Under the pieces are notes generated by a model. That model did no database searches and was not told the origin of the DNA. It saw only the letters and a program-made list of their open reading frames with translations. Of a DNA stretch of 64,000 bases, positions 35,865 through 44,024 are shown one piece after another. The stretch is from Leisingera sp. M658. GTDB lineage: Bacteria > Pseudomonadota > Alphaproteobacteria > Rhodobacterales > Rhodobacteraceae. The position numbers were made by a program, and so were the translations under genes. Positions within the stretch are counted from its first letter, which is position 1. The number at the start of each line of letters is the position of its first letter. The stretch spans positions 62,001 through 126,000 of the forward strand of contig NZ_CP083548.1 of NCBI RefSeq assembly GCF_025144145.1, written 5' to 3'.

Positions 35865-36773
35865 ATGGCCTATCTCGACAACATCCGCACCTTCGTCCGT
35901 GTCTATGAACTTGGCAATATGTCTGCCGCGGCGCGCGACATGCGGATTTCGGCGGCGGTGGCGTCGTCGCGGATTTCACAGCTGGAGGACCACCTGAATG
36001 TGCGGCTGTTCCAGCGCACCACCCGGCTGCTTAATCCGACCGAACAGGGCAACTTGTTTTATCACGGCGCGGTCAAGATCCTGGAAGCGGTGGACGAGGC
36101 CGAGGCCGATATCAGCAACGTGACGCAAACCCCGCGCGGCACGCTCTATGTGGCCGCACCCTTGGGGCTGGGGCAGCACCTGATTGCGCCGGCGGTGCCG
36201 AATTTCAATGAGGCCTATCCGCTGATCTCAATCCGGCTGCGGCTGTCGGACCGCAAGCTGGACCTGGCCGCCGAAGGTCTGGATGCGGCGTTCTTTCTCG
36301 GCGTGCCGGAGGATTCCAACCTGCGCATCCGCAAGATTGCCGATTGTGCGCGGGTGCTGTGCGCGGCGCCGGAGTACATCAGGCAGCGCGGCCAGCCTGC
36401 CAGCAGCGACGAGCTGAAGACCGAGGCGCACGACTGCCTGAACCTGCGCTATCCCGGCGCACCGGAGTTCCAATGGCCGTTGCGCAGCCAGGACGGGGTC
36501 AAGCGGGTAACCGTCACCGGACCGTTTGAATCGGATCACGGTGATGTGCTGACCAGCTGGGCGTTGGACGGGCATGGGATCATCCTGAAGCCGGTGTTCG
36601 AGATTTCTGAACACCTTGCCTCAGGCCGGCTGGTGCCGGTGCTGGCAGAGGAGCCGCCAGTCCCGATCCAGATGGCCTGCCTCTATGTCCACCGCCGCCA
36701 TCAGGACCCCAAGGTGCGGCTGTTCATGGACTTCATGGTGGATCACATCCAGGCGTCCCTGCCCTCGGAATGA
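35865..36773 (+). CDS. LysR-family regulator (probable purine-catabolism regulator 2)
   Basis: A 302-aa paralogue of the LysR protein at 33032. It has a helix-turn-helix (MSAAARDMRISAAVASSRIS, QRTTRLLNPTEQG) and an effector domain (LGLGQHLIAPAVPNF, RKLDLAAEGLDAAF, DCARVLCAAP). It lies divergent from puuD and convergent with uraH, so it may control urate oxidation and the downstream steps. Possible ligands are urate or a ring-opened intermediate, by context only. Confidence 0.87.
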   Translation: MAYLDNIRTFVRVYELGNMSAAARDMRISAAVASSRISQLEDHLNVRLFQRTTRLLNPTEQGNLFYHGAVKILEAVDEAEADISNVTQTPRGTLYVAAPLGLGQHLIAPAVPNFNEAYPLISIRLRLSDRKLDLAAEGLDAAFFLGVPEDSNLRIRKIADCARVLCAAPEYIRQRGQPASSDELKTEAHDCLNLRYPGAPEFQWPLRSQDGVKRVTVTGPFESDHGDVLTSWALDGHGIILKPVFEISEHLASGRLVPVLAEEPPVPIQMACLYVHRRHQDPKVRLFMDFMVDHIQASLPSE

Positions 36774-36852
36774 AAAAGCCCGCCCCAGTTGCTTGGGACG
36801 GGAACCGCCGGCAGATGCCAAGCGGGAGGAGAGGTATCTTGGGGATTGCGGC

Positions 36853-37209
36853 TCAGCTGCCGCGGTAGGTGGAATAGCCGTAGGGCGACAAGAGCAGCGG
36901 CACGTGATAGTGGCTGTCCGCCTCGCTCATGCCAAAGCGCAGCGGCACCTCGTCCAGAAACAGCGGGTCCGCGCCGGCCTGGCCGGTAGCGCGCAGATAG
37001 CCGCCGGCATGGAACACCAGCTCATAAGTGCCGGTTACGAATTCACCTGCCGGCAGGATCTGTTCATCCGTGCGGCCATCGTCATTGGTGGTCAGACTGC
37101 GCAGATGGATGCGCTCGCTGCCGTCGATCCGGTAAAGGTCGATCATCAGCCCTTCCGCCGGGCAGCCGCGGGCGGTGTCCAGCACATGGGTGGTCAGAAA
37201 TCCGGTCAT
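36853..37209 (-). CDS. uraH: 5-hydroxyisourate hydrolase
   Basis: A 118-aa transthyretin-like enzyme that hydrolyses 5-hydroxyisourate (the PuuD product) to OHCU. It starts [19 protein letters not shown], with the active-site His in TTHVLD, has [19 protein letters not shown] at the end, and carries the diagnostic YRGS C-terminus. The Met at 37209 has GGAGG 7 bases upstream. It is divergent from the puuE-uraD fusion, whose second half acts on its product. Confidence 0.94.
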   Translation of the reverse strand: MTGFLTTHVLDTARGCPAEGLMIDLYRIDGSERIHLRSLTTNDDGRTDEQILPAGEFVTGTYELVFHAGGYLRATGQAGADPLFLDEVPLRFGMSEADSHYHVPLLLSPYGYSTYRGS

Positions 37210-37239
37210 GCCAGCCTCCATTCAATTCTGTTGACTTAG

Positions 37240-37307
37240 GTATGCGCTGTTCAGCCCAGTGCATACAGAAGGAAGAGTCAAAAAGTTCTTTCAAAAATAT
37301 ACTGAAA
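37240..37307. promoter_or_regulatory. Two inverted repeats in the uraH / puuE-uraD divergent promoter
   Basis: GTATGC-N15-GCATAC at 37240-37266 and TTTCA-N9-TGAAA at 37289-37307 lie in the 149-base divergent gap. Both have LysR-like dyad form. One or both may be regulator sites for the urate genes; this is inferred from symmetry and position only. Confidence 0.4.
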
Positions 37308-37358
37308 GCGGGGTGGGATTATCTGTTCTATACATATTAAAAAGACAGGAGACCTGAC

Positions 37359-38774
37359 GTGACGCGCTATCCTCGTGACTTGCGCGGATACGGTGCTGCC
37401 GCACCTGACCCGCAGTGGCCTAATGGGGCCAAAACCGCCGTGCAATTTGTTCTGAACTACGAAGAAGGCGGTGAAAACTGCATCCTGCACGGGGATGCGG
37501 CGTCCGAGGCCTTTTTGTCCGACATTCCCGGCGCTGCGCAATGGCCCGGCCAGCGCCATTGGAACATGGAGTCGGTTTATGAATACGGCAGCCGCGCCGG
37601 CTTCTGGCGGTTGCACCGGCTGTTCACCGGCGCCGGTATTCCGCTGACCATCTATGGCGTCGCCACCGCGCTGGCCCGCTCACCCGAACAGGTGCAGGCG
37701 ATGAAAGACGCGAACTGGGAGATTGCCAGCCACGGGTTGAAATGGGTCGAGCATAAAGACATGCCCGAGGACGAAGAACGCGCCGCGATTGCCGAGGCGG
37801 TGCGCCTTCATACTGAGGTCACCGGCGACCGTCCGCGCGGCTGGTACACCGGACGTTGCAGCGCCAACACCGTGCGGCTTGCGGCGGAGGAAGGCGGGTT
37901 TGATTATATTTCAGACACCTATGACGACGACCTGCCCTATTGGCTGGAGACCGGCGGGCGCGATCAGCTGATCATCCCCTACACGCTGGAAGCCAACGAC
38001 ATGCGGTTTGCCAATTCGCCGGGCTGGATCACGGGCGAGCATTTCTTCCAGTATCTGAGGGATGCCTTTGACGTGATCTATGCCGAGGGCGAGGCCGGTG
38101 CGCCGAAGATGATGACCATCGGTCTGCATTGCCGCTTGATCGGACGTCCGGGCAAGATTGCGGGCCTCAAACGTTTCATTGAGTATATTCAGGGCTTTGA
38201 TGGTGTCTGGTGTCCGCGCCGGATCGACATTGCCGAGCACTGGGCCGAAACCCACCCACCAGTGAAGCGCGAGCGCCCCAGCCAAATGGACCGCGCGGAT
38301 TTTGTCGCCAAGTTCGGTTCGATCTTCGAGCATTCGCCTTGGATCGCCGACCGCGCCTATGATCTGGAGCTTGGCCCTGCGCATGACTGCGCCGCTGGCG
38401 TTCACAACGCGCTGTGCCGCAAATTCCGCACCGCCAGCGAGGAAGAACGCCTGGGCGTGCTGACCGCGCACCCGGATCTGGCGGGCAAACTGGCCGCTGC
38501 CGGGCGTCTGACCGCCGAGAGCACATCGGAACAATCCAGTGCCGGGCTGGATATGCTGACAGATGACGAGCGCGAGAGCTTCACCCGGCTCAACACCGAG
38601 TATGTGGAAAAGCACGGCTTCCCCTTCATCATTGCGGTGCGCGACCACAACAAGACGTCAATCATGGAGGCGTTCCACCGCCGTATCCACAATGACCGGG
38701 CGACCGAGTTCGATGAGGCCTGCCGCCAGGTCGAGCGCATTGCCCAGTTCCGCCTGCAGGACCTGCTGCCGTGA
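37359..38774 (+). CDS. puuE-uraD: Fused allantoinase (PuuE type) and OHCU decarboxylase (UraD)
   Basis: A 471-aa two-domain enzyme. Residues 1-300 are a polysaccharide-deacetylase-fold allantoinase, PuuE: YPRDLRGYGAAAPDPQWP, VLNYEEGGEN, ASHGLKWVEH and TIGLHCRLIGRPGK. Residues 315-471 are OHCU decarboxylase, UraD: DRADFVAKFGSIFEHSPW, the catalytic His in FRTASEEER...TAHPDLAGK, and PFIIAVRDHNK. UraD makes S-allantoin from OHCU and PuuE opens it to allantoate, so consecutive steps are joined in reverse order along the chain. The start is GTG with AGGAG 8 bases before. It overlaps allA by four bases. Confidence 0.92.
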   Translation: MTRYPRDLRGYGAAAPDPQWPNGAKTAVQFVLNYEEGGENCILHGDAASEAFLSDIPGAAQWPGQRHWNMESVYEYGSRAGFWRLHRLFTGAGIPLTIYGVATALARSPEQVQAMKDANWEIASHGLKWVEHKDMPEDEERAAIAEAVRLHTEVTGDRPRGWYTGRCSANTVRLAAEEGGFDYISDTYDDDLPYWLETGGRDQLIIPYTLEANDMRFANSPGWITGEHFFQYLRDAFDVIYAEGEAGAPKMMTIGLHCRLIGRPGKIAGLKRFIEYIQGFDGVWCPRRIDIAEHWAETHPPVKRERPSQMDRADFVAKFGSIFEHSPWIADRAYDLELGPAHDCAAGVHNALCRKFRTASEEERLGVLTAHPDLAGKLAAAGRLTAESTSEQSSAGLDMLTDDERESFTRLNTEYVEKHGFPFIIAVRDHNKTSIMEAFHRRIHNDRATEFDEACRQVERIAQFRLQDLLP

Positions 38775-39262
38775 GCGGGCGGCTGACAGCGAAGCCGCTG
38801 ACAGCGGCGGCTTTTGCACCCTATGGCGACGTGATCGAGGTTGCAGGCGCGCCGGACAAGATGATCAATCAGGGCATGTGCGGTCGTCACCACGACCTCG
38901 CGGCCCTGAACTTCGGCGAGGACGGACGGGCCGGCATCAGCATGTTTGACGCCAAGGCCCGCCACCTGCCGCACAAAGTGGACATGGTGGAACGCCACCC
39001 GGAGGGCAGCCAGGCCTTTGTGCCCGTCAACGGCGTGCCGATGCTGGTTGTGGTGGCGGATGATGACGGCGGCCAGCCGGTCAATCTGCAGGCCTTCATC
39101 AGCCAGCCGGGCCAGTCCATCAACCTGCACCGCGGCACCTGGCACGGGGTGCTCGCACCCCTTGGCGCGCCCGGCCAATACATCGTTTTCGACCGCATCG
39201 GCACCACGCCTAATCTTGAAGAGCACTGGTTCAAGGAGCCTTTCACTGTGGTCGCAGACTGA
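38771..39262 (+). CDS. allA: Ureidoglycolate lyase, releases glyoxylate and urea
   Basis: A 163-aa cupin-type enzyme: SGRLTAKPLTAAAFAPYGDV at the start, GISMFDAKARHLPHKVDMVERHPEGSQ in the middle, and NLHRGTWHGVLAPL with likely active-site residues. It cleaves S-ureidoglycolate to glyoxylate and urea, linking purine breakdown to the bhc operon that starts 6 kb away. The start is GTG overlapping the puuE-uraD stop (GTGA). Confidence 0.92.
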   Translation: MSGRLTAKPLTAAAFAPYGDVIEVAGAPDKMINQGMCGRHHDLAALNFGEDGRAGISMFDAKARHLPHKVDMVERHPEGSQAFVPVNGVPMLVVVADDDGGQPVNLQAFISQPGQSINLHRGTWHGVLAPLGAPGQYIVFDRIGTTPNLEEHWFKEPFTVVAD

Positions 39263-39330
39263 CCGCACAACTCGAAGCCGCCAACAACAAAAAAGAAGCG
39301 GCAAGATCCCCATGACCAACAGGAGAAGAC

Positions 39331-40767
39331 ATGGCTGATACTTCCATCGGGACGCCGGCACAGCTGCGCGACCCGAATTACACCCCGCCTTTGCACAAGG
39401 CGGTCCCGCTGGGCATCCAGCATGTGCTGGCGATGTTTGTTTCAAACGTGACACCTGCGATCATCGTGGCCGGCGCCGCCGGTTTCGGGTTCGGATCCAA
39501 CTCGCCGGATTTCCCGGAGCTGCTGTACCTGATCCAGATGTCGATGCTGTTTGCCGGTATTGCCACACTGCTGCAGACAATCACCCTGGGGCCGATCGGT
39601 TCTGCGCTGCCGATTGTGCAGGGTACATCTTTTGCCTTTTTGCCGATCATGATCCCGCTGGTTGCAGGCAAGGGTGTGGATGGGCTGGCAGCCCTTTTCA
39701 CCGGCGTCATTGTCGGCGGCATCTTTCATGGGCTGCTCGGCACAGTAATTGGCAAGATCCGCTTTGCCCTGCCGCCGCTGGTCACCGGGCTGGTGGTGAC
39801 AATGATCGGCCTGGCGCTGGTCAAGGTCGGCATCCAATACGCGGCGGGCGGCGTTCCCGCCATTGGCACGCCGGAATACGGCTCGCTGTTGAACTGGTCG
39901 GCGGCGCTGGTGGTGATCATTGTCACCCTTGGCCTGAAATTCTTTACCAAGGGCATGCTGTCGGTCTCGGCCGTGCTGCTGGGGCTGATCGTGGGCTACA
40001 TCTATGCATTGATGACCGGCATGCTGACGTTTGAAGCCGTCTCCGGCTCCTGGTCGCAAGCCGCAGCCTTTGCCCTGCCGCAGCCGTTCAAATACGGGGT
40101 CGAGTTCTCCGCCGCCGCGATCATCGGCTTTTGCCTGATGAGCTTTGTCTCTGCCGTTGAAACCGTGGGCGATGTGTCCGGCGTGACCAAGGGCGGCGCA
40201 GGCCGCGAGGCCACCGAGCAGGAAATCGAAGGCGCCACTTATGCTGATGGTGTCGGCACCGCGGTTGCGGGCTTCTTTGGCGCCTTCCCCAATACATCAT
40301 TCAGCCAGAACGTCGGCCTGATTGCGATGACCGGGGTGATGAGCCGCCATGTGGTGACCTGCGGCGCCATCTTCCTGATCATCTGCGGGCTGGTGCCCAA
40401 GGTGGGTGCGGTGATCCGCACGGTGCCGATCGAAGTGCTGGGCGGCGGTGTGATTGTGATGTTCGGTATGGTGGTTGCGGCCGGTGTGTCGATGCTGTCG
40501 GATGTGGACTGGAACCGCCGCAACATGGTGATCTTTGCGATTTCCCTGTCCATTGGCCTGGGTCTGCAGCTGGAACCCGGTGCTTTGCAGCATATGCCCG
40601 ATACCGCGCGGATCCTGCTGACCAGCGGTCTGCTGCCAGCCGCGCTGATTGCCATCGTGCTGAACCTGGTTCTGCCGCAAGAGCTGGCGGGTGAAGCAAC
40701 CGAAGAAGTCTCAGGCGGGATGAGCGGCCATGGCCGCGGATCGCTACCGCATGAGGATCGCAGCTGA
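39331..40767 (+). CDS. NCS2-family urate/xanthine permease
   Basis: A 478-aa symporter of the uracil/xanthine permease (COG2233) branch that includes UacT, PucK and YgfU. It has QHVLAMFVSNVTPAI in TM1, PIVQGTSFAFLPIM, and the NCS2 signature SQNVGLIAMTGVMSRHV near residue 325. It is downstream of allA with AGGAG before the ATG, so urate uptake is the most likely role; xanthine is an alternative. A bidirectional terminator follows. Confidence 0.87.
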   Translation: MADTSIGTPAQLRDPNYTPPLHKAVPLGIQHVLAMFVSNVTPAIIVAGAAGFGFGSNSPDFPELLYLIQMSMLFAGIATLLQTITLGPIGSALPIVQGTSFAFLPIMIPLVAGKGVDGLAALFTGVIVGGIFHGLLGTVIGKIRFALPPLVTGLVVTMIGLALVKVGIQYAAGGVPAIGTPEYGSLLNWSAALVVIIVTLGLKFFTKGMLSVSAVLLGLIVGYIYALMTGMLTFEAVSGSWSQAAAFALPQPFKYGVEFSAAAIIGFCLMSFVSAVETVGDVSGVTKGGAGREATEQEIEGATYADGVGTAVAGFFGAFPNTSFSQNVGLIAMTGVMSRHVVTCGAIFLIICGLVPKVGAVIRTVPIEVLGGGVIVMFGMVVAAGVSMLSDVDWNRRNMVIFAISLSIGLGLQLEPGALQHMPDTARILLTSGLLPAALIAIVLNLVLPQELAGEATEEVSGGMSGHGRGSLPHEDRS

Positions 40768-40790
40768 CACGCGGGGATGCCGAAAACAGA

Positions 40791-40818
40791 AAGGGCGCCG
40801 CTTTGGCGCCCTTTTTAT
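40791..40818. terminator. Bidirectional terminator between the permease and bhcD
   Basis: AAGGGCGCC (40791-40799) and GGCGCCCTT (40805-40813) form a perfect 9-bp stem with T-run on the plus strand (and A/T symmetry on the other). It separates the purine and bhc transcription units that converge here. Confidence 0.8.
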
Positions 40819-40836
40819 TTGATGCTTTGAACCGGT

Positions 40837-41802
40837 TCAGAAGTCGACCTCGATGGCGATGCCCTTTTCAACCGCCGCTTCAACAACCGAAGCCGCGACG
40901 GCCAGATCCTGCAGGCCGACGCCAGTGCCGTCGAACAGGGTGATCTGATCGTCTGAAATGCGTCCAGGGTTGGTGCCATTGATCACCGCACCGATCTGGG
41001 CCACGTCCGTCTCCTGGATCAGGCCCTGGGCCACCGCGTGCTGGGCCTCACCGATAGAGATCGACTGGGCGACCTCGTCGGTGAATACATCTGCCGCGAC
41101 CAGCAGCTGCGGATCGACCTCTTGCTTGCCCTTGGTGTCGGTGCCCATGCAGGCAATGTGGGTGCCAGGGCTGACCTGGCCCGCCTTCAGGATCGCATCA
41201 AAGGAGGAGGTGATCGAGATGATCACATCCGCCTCGCGTATACCGTCCAGCTCCACCGCTTCAAAGGGCAGCCCGGCCTCGTCCGCCACTTCCTGCAGGT
41301 TCGGCAGCATGTCAGGATGCAGGTTCCAGCCAATCACTTTTTCAAACTGCCGCTGCTCCAGTGCTGCACGCAGCTGGAACTTGGCCTGATGGCCCGCGCC
41401 GATCATGCCGATCACCTTGGCGTCCTTGCGGGCCAGATGCTTGATCGACACCGAGGAGGCCGCGGCGGTGCGCAGCGCGGTCAGCAGGTTGCCACCCACC
41501 ATCGCCTTCACCTTGCCAGTGTCCGGATCGAACAGGAAAACGGTGGACTGGTGGTTGATCAGCCCGCGTTTTTCCAGGTTGTTCGGCCAGTAGCCGCCTG
41601 CCTTGAGGCCCAGGGTAAGACCAGCTTGGTCAAATCCGCCTTTGAAGCCGTAAAGCGCGTCCTCGTGACCGATCGCCTCCCGCACCACGGGGAAGTTGTA
41701 GGCATCACCTGCGGCCATGGCGGCAAAGACCTTCTCGACCGCGTCGAACGAGGCTTTACGGGTCACCAGGTCCGCAATCGCCTTTTCCGGAACGATGTAC
41801 AT
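40837..41802 (-). CDS. bhcD: Iminosuccinate reductase
   Basis: A 321-aa ornithine cyclodeaminase/mu-crystallin family enzyme that reduces iminosuccinate to L-aspartate, closing the beta-hydroxyaspartate cycle. Features are YIVPEKAIADLVTRKAS at the start, GGLTLGLKAGGYW-like LGLKAGGYWPNN, and the NAD(P) site VIGMIGAGHQAKFQL (about residue 132). It is the fourth gene of the bhcABCD operon, 73 bases after bhcC. Alone the family would suggest ornithine cyclodeaminase; the operon decides the call. Confidence 0.9.
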   Translation of the reverse strand: MYIVPEKAIADLVTRKASFDAVEKVFAAMAAGDAYNFPVVREAIGHEDALYGFKGGFDQAGLTLGLKAGGYWPNNLEKRGLINHQSTVFLFDPDTGKVKAMVGGNLLTALRTAAASSVSIKHLARKDAKVIGMIGAGHQAKFQLRAALEQRQFEKVIGWNLHPDMLPNLQEVADEAGLPFEAVELDGIREADVIISITSSFDAILKAGQVSPGTHIACMGTDTKGKQEVDPQLLVAADVFTDEVAQSISIGEAQHAVAQGLIQETDVAQIGAVINGTNPGRISDDQITLFDGTGVGLQDLAVAASVVEAAVEKGIAIEVDF

Positions 41803-41875
41803 GTCTGTTTCTCCTCAACAAAAAAAGCCGGCGGAGGGCGGCCTGCGCACCTCCGCCAGTTCGGGGATCATTTGA

Positions 41876-43039
41876 TTAGTAGGCTTTGCCACGGGCCGAG
41901 ACCGGCCAGACGGTTTCAACCTTGCCGTCTCTGACACCGACGTACCAGTCATGCACGTTGGCGGTGGGGTCGCAGTGGCCCGGCACCAGGCGCAGCTTGT
42001 CGCCCACTTTCAGCGCGCCGTTCGGGTCGGAAACCACGCCGTGCTCGTCCGAGCATTTGATGTATTCCACGTCGTCGCGGCCAAAGATGAAGGGCAGCCC
42101 GCTGTCCACCGACTGCGCTTTGAGGCCGGCGTCAACAATGGCCTTGTCGGATTTGGCGTGGCTCATCACCTGGGTCAGCAGGAAGAAGGCGTTTTCCCAC
42201 TCACCTTGGTCGATCCGGTTGCCGTCCTTGTCCAGGATGCGACCGTAATCGGCGTCCATGAAGGCGTAAGAGCCGCACTGCAGTTCGTTGTACACGCCGG
42301 AGTTTGATTCAAAGTAGTAGGAGCCAGTGCCGCCGCCGGACACCAGCTCGCAGTCGATGCCTTCGGCCTTCAGGCCCTCAACCGCATCGGCAACCTGGGC
42401 GATGGCGATGTCCAGCTTGGCCTTGCGGTCTGCGTAGCTGTCCATGTGCTGCATCGCACCCTGATAGGCCTGAATGCCTGTGAACTTGAGGTTCTCGGCC
42501 GCGTTCACAGCTTTGGCGATGATCACAACAGCCTCGGTGGTGGTCACGCCGCAGCGCCCCGCGCCGCAGTCGATCTCAATCAGGACTTCCAACTGGGTGC
42601 CATGCTTCTGCGCTGCTGCCGACAGGTCGGCCACATTGTCGATATCATCGACGCAGACAATGGTGCGCGCACCCAGATTGGGCAGGCGGGCCAGACGGTC
42701 GATCTTCTGCGGGTCGCGCACTTGGTTCGAGACCAGAACGTCCTTGATGCCGCCGCGGGCAAAAACCTCTGCCTCAGATACCTTCTGGCAGCAGACGCCA
42801 ACCGCGCCGCCCAGAGATTCCTGCAGTTTGGCCACATCCACCGATTTATGCATCTTGCCGTGCACCCGGTGGCGCATGCCGTGCGCCTTGGCATAGTCGC
42901 CCATCTTCTTGATGTTGCGCTCCAGCGCGTCCAGGTCCAGCACCAGCGCCGGGGTCTGGATGTCAGCCTCATCCATGCCCGGGATCGCCGGGACATCATA
43001 GCCGACTTCGAGGTCGTCAAATTTGGTCTGTGCGTTCAT
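41876..43039 (-). CDS. bhcC: Beta-hydroxyaspartate aldolase
   Basis: A 387-aa PLP-dependent enzyme of the D-threonine aldolase / alanine-racemase-fold type. It condenses glycine and glyoxylate to (2R,3S)-beta-hydroxyaspartate. It has LVLDLDALERNIKKM with the Lys-bearing HRVHGKMHKS near residue 60, EIDCGAGRCGVTT and ELVSGGGTGSYYFES. The Met at 43039 (NAQTKFDD) has GGGAG upstream and is preferred over an earlier in-frame Met at 43054. The gene is 17 bases after bhcB. Confidence 0.92.
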   Translation of the reverse strand: MNAQTKFDDLEVGYDVPAIPGMDEADIQTPALVLDLDALERNIKKMGDYAKAHGMRHRVHGKMHKSVDVAKLQESLGGAVGVCCQKVSEAEVFARGGIKDVLVSNQVRDPQKIDRLARLPNLGARTIVCVDDIDNVADLSAAAQKHGTQLEVLIEIDCGAGRCGVTTTEAVVIIAKAVNAAENLKFTGIQAYQGAMQHMDSYADRKAKLDIAIAQVADAVEGLKAEGIDCELVSGGGTGSYYFESNSGVYNELQCGSYAFMDADYGRILDKDGNRIDQGEWENAFFLLTQVMSHAKSDKAIVDAGLKAQSVDSGLPFIFGRDDVEYIKCSDEHGVVSDPNGALKVGDKLRLVPGHCDPTANVHDWYVGVRDGKVETVWPVSARGKAY

Positions 43040-43056
43040 TGTGGTAACTCCCAAAA

Positions 43057-44010
43057 TCAGCTGTTCATCCAGGGCAGCGTGTCGAGATCGACATTGCCGC
43101 CGGTGACAATCAGGCCCACGCGTTTGCCAGCGAAGGCATCCTTGTTTTTCAGAATGGTAGCGAGCGGCACCGCGCTGGACGGCTCCATCACGACCCGCAG
43201 GTGCTTCCAGATCAGCTTCATCGCATCGATGATCTCCGCGTCCGACGCGGTGTAGATCTCGCTGACGTGATTGCTGACGAAGTGCCAGGTCAGCTCCTTC
43301 AGCGGTACCAGCAGCCCGTCGGCAATGGTCTTGGGCGCATCATCGGCGATGATGTAACCCGCCTTGAAGCTGCGGTAGGCGTCGTCGGCCTGCTCCGGTT
43401 CCGCTGCGATCACCTGGGTTTCCGGCGCCAACGTCGACAGTGTCAGGCAGGTGCCCGAGATCATGCCGCCGCCGCCGATCGGGGCCACTACCATGTCGAG
43501 GCCATCAGCCTGTTCCACAAACTCCTTGGCGCAGGTGCCCTGCCCCGCAATGACGCGGTGGTCATTGTAAGGATGCACGAAATCGCCGCCGGTCTCCGCT
43601 TGCACCTTGGCAAAGGTCTCCTCGCGCGAGCTGGTGGACGGCTCGCATTCGGTGATCTTGCCGCCATAGCGGCGCACGGTGTCCTTTTTGGCCTGCGGCG
43701 CGGTGCGCGGCATCACCACGTTGCACGGGATGCCGCGCCGCATTGCGGCATAAGACAGGCAGGAGGCATGGTTGCCCGAGGAATGCGTCGCCACACCCTT
43801 GGCAGCCTGGACCTCATCCAGTCCGAAAACCGCGTTGCTGGCGCCGCGCACCTTGAAGGCTCCCGGCTCCTGAAAGTTCTCGCATTTAAAGAATAGATCA
43901 GCGCCGGTCAGTTCATTTAGATATGCCGAGGTGCGCACCGGCGTGCGCCGGATATGCGGCTGGATACGCTCATGCGCGGCCAGCATGTCCTCGTAAGTGG
44001 GGATATACAT
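43057..44010 (-). CDS. bhcB: Beta-hydroxyaspartate dehydratase
   Basis: A 317-aa PLP enzyme of the threonine dehydratase/serine racemase family that converts beta-hydroxyaspartate to iminosuccinate. It shows CENFQEPGAFKVRGA with the Schiff-base Lys (about residue 53), SSGNHASCLSYAA and VAPIGGGGMISG. The start is taken at 44010 (YIPTYEDML), which has AAGGAT 8 bases upstream; an upstream Met at 44025 overlaps the bhcA stop. Confidence 0.92.
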   Translation of the reverse strand: MYIPTYEDMLAAHERIQPHIRRTPVRTSAYLNELTGADLFFKCENFQEPGAFKVRGASNAVFGLDEVQAAKGVATHSSGNHASCLSYAAMRRGIPCNVVMPRTAPQAKKDTVRRYGGKITECEPSTSSREETFAKVQAETGGDFVHPYNDHRVIAGQGTCAKEFVEQADGLDMVVAPIGGGGMISGTCLTLSTLAPETQVIAAEPEQADDAYRSFKAGYIIADDAPKTIADGLLVPLKELTWHFVSNHVSEIYTASDAEIIDAMKLIWKHLRVVMEPSSAVPLATILKNKDAFAGKRVGLIVTGGNVDLDTLPWMNS

Positions 44011-44024
44011 AGTGTTATCCTTCA

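Noticed and set aside
40837-41802. Annotation as ornithine cyclodeaminase
   Set aside because: The gene is the last of a bhcABCD-ordered operon with bhcR, so iminosuccinate reductase is the better call.
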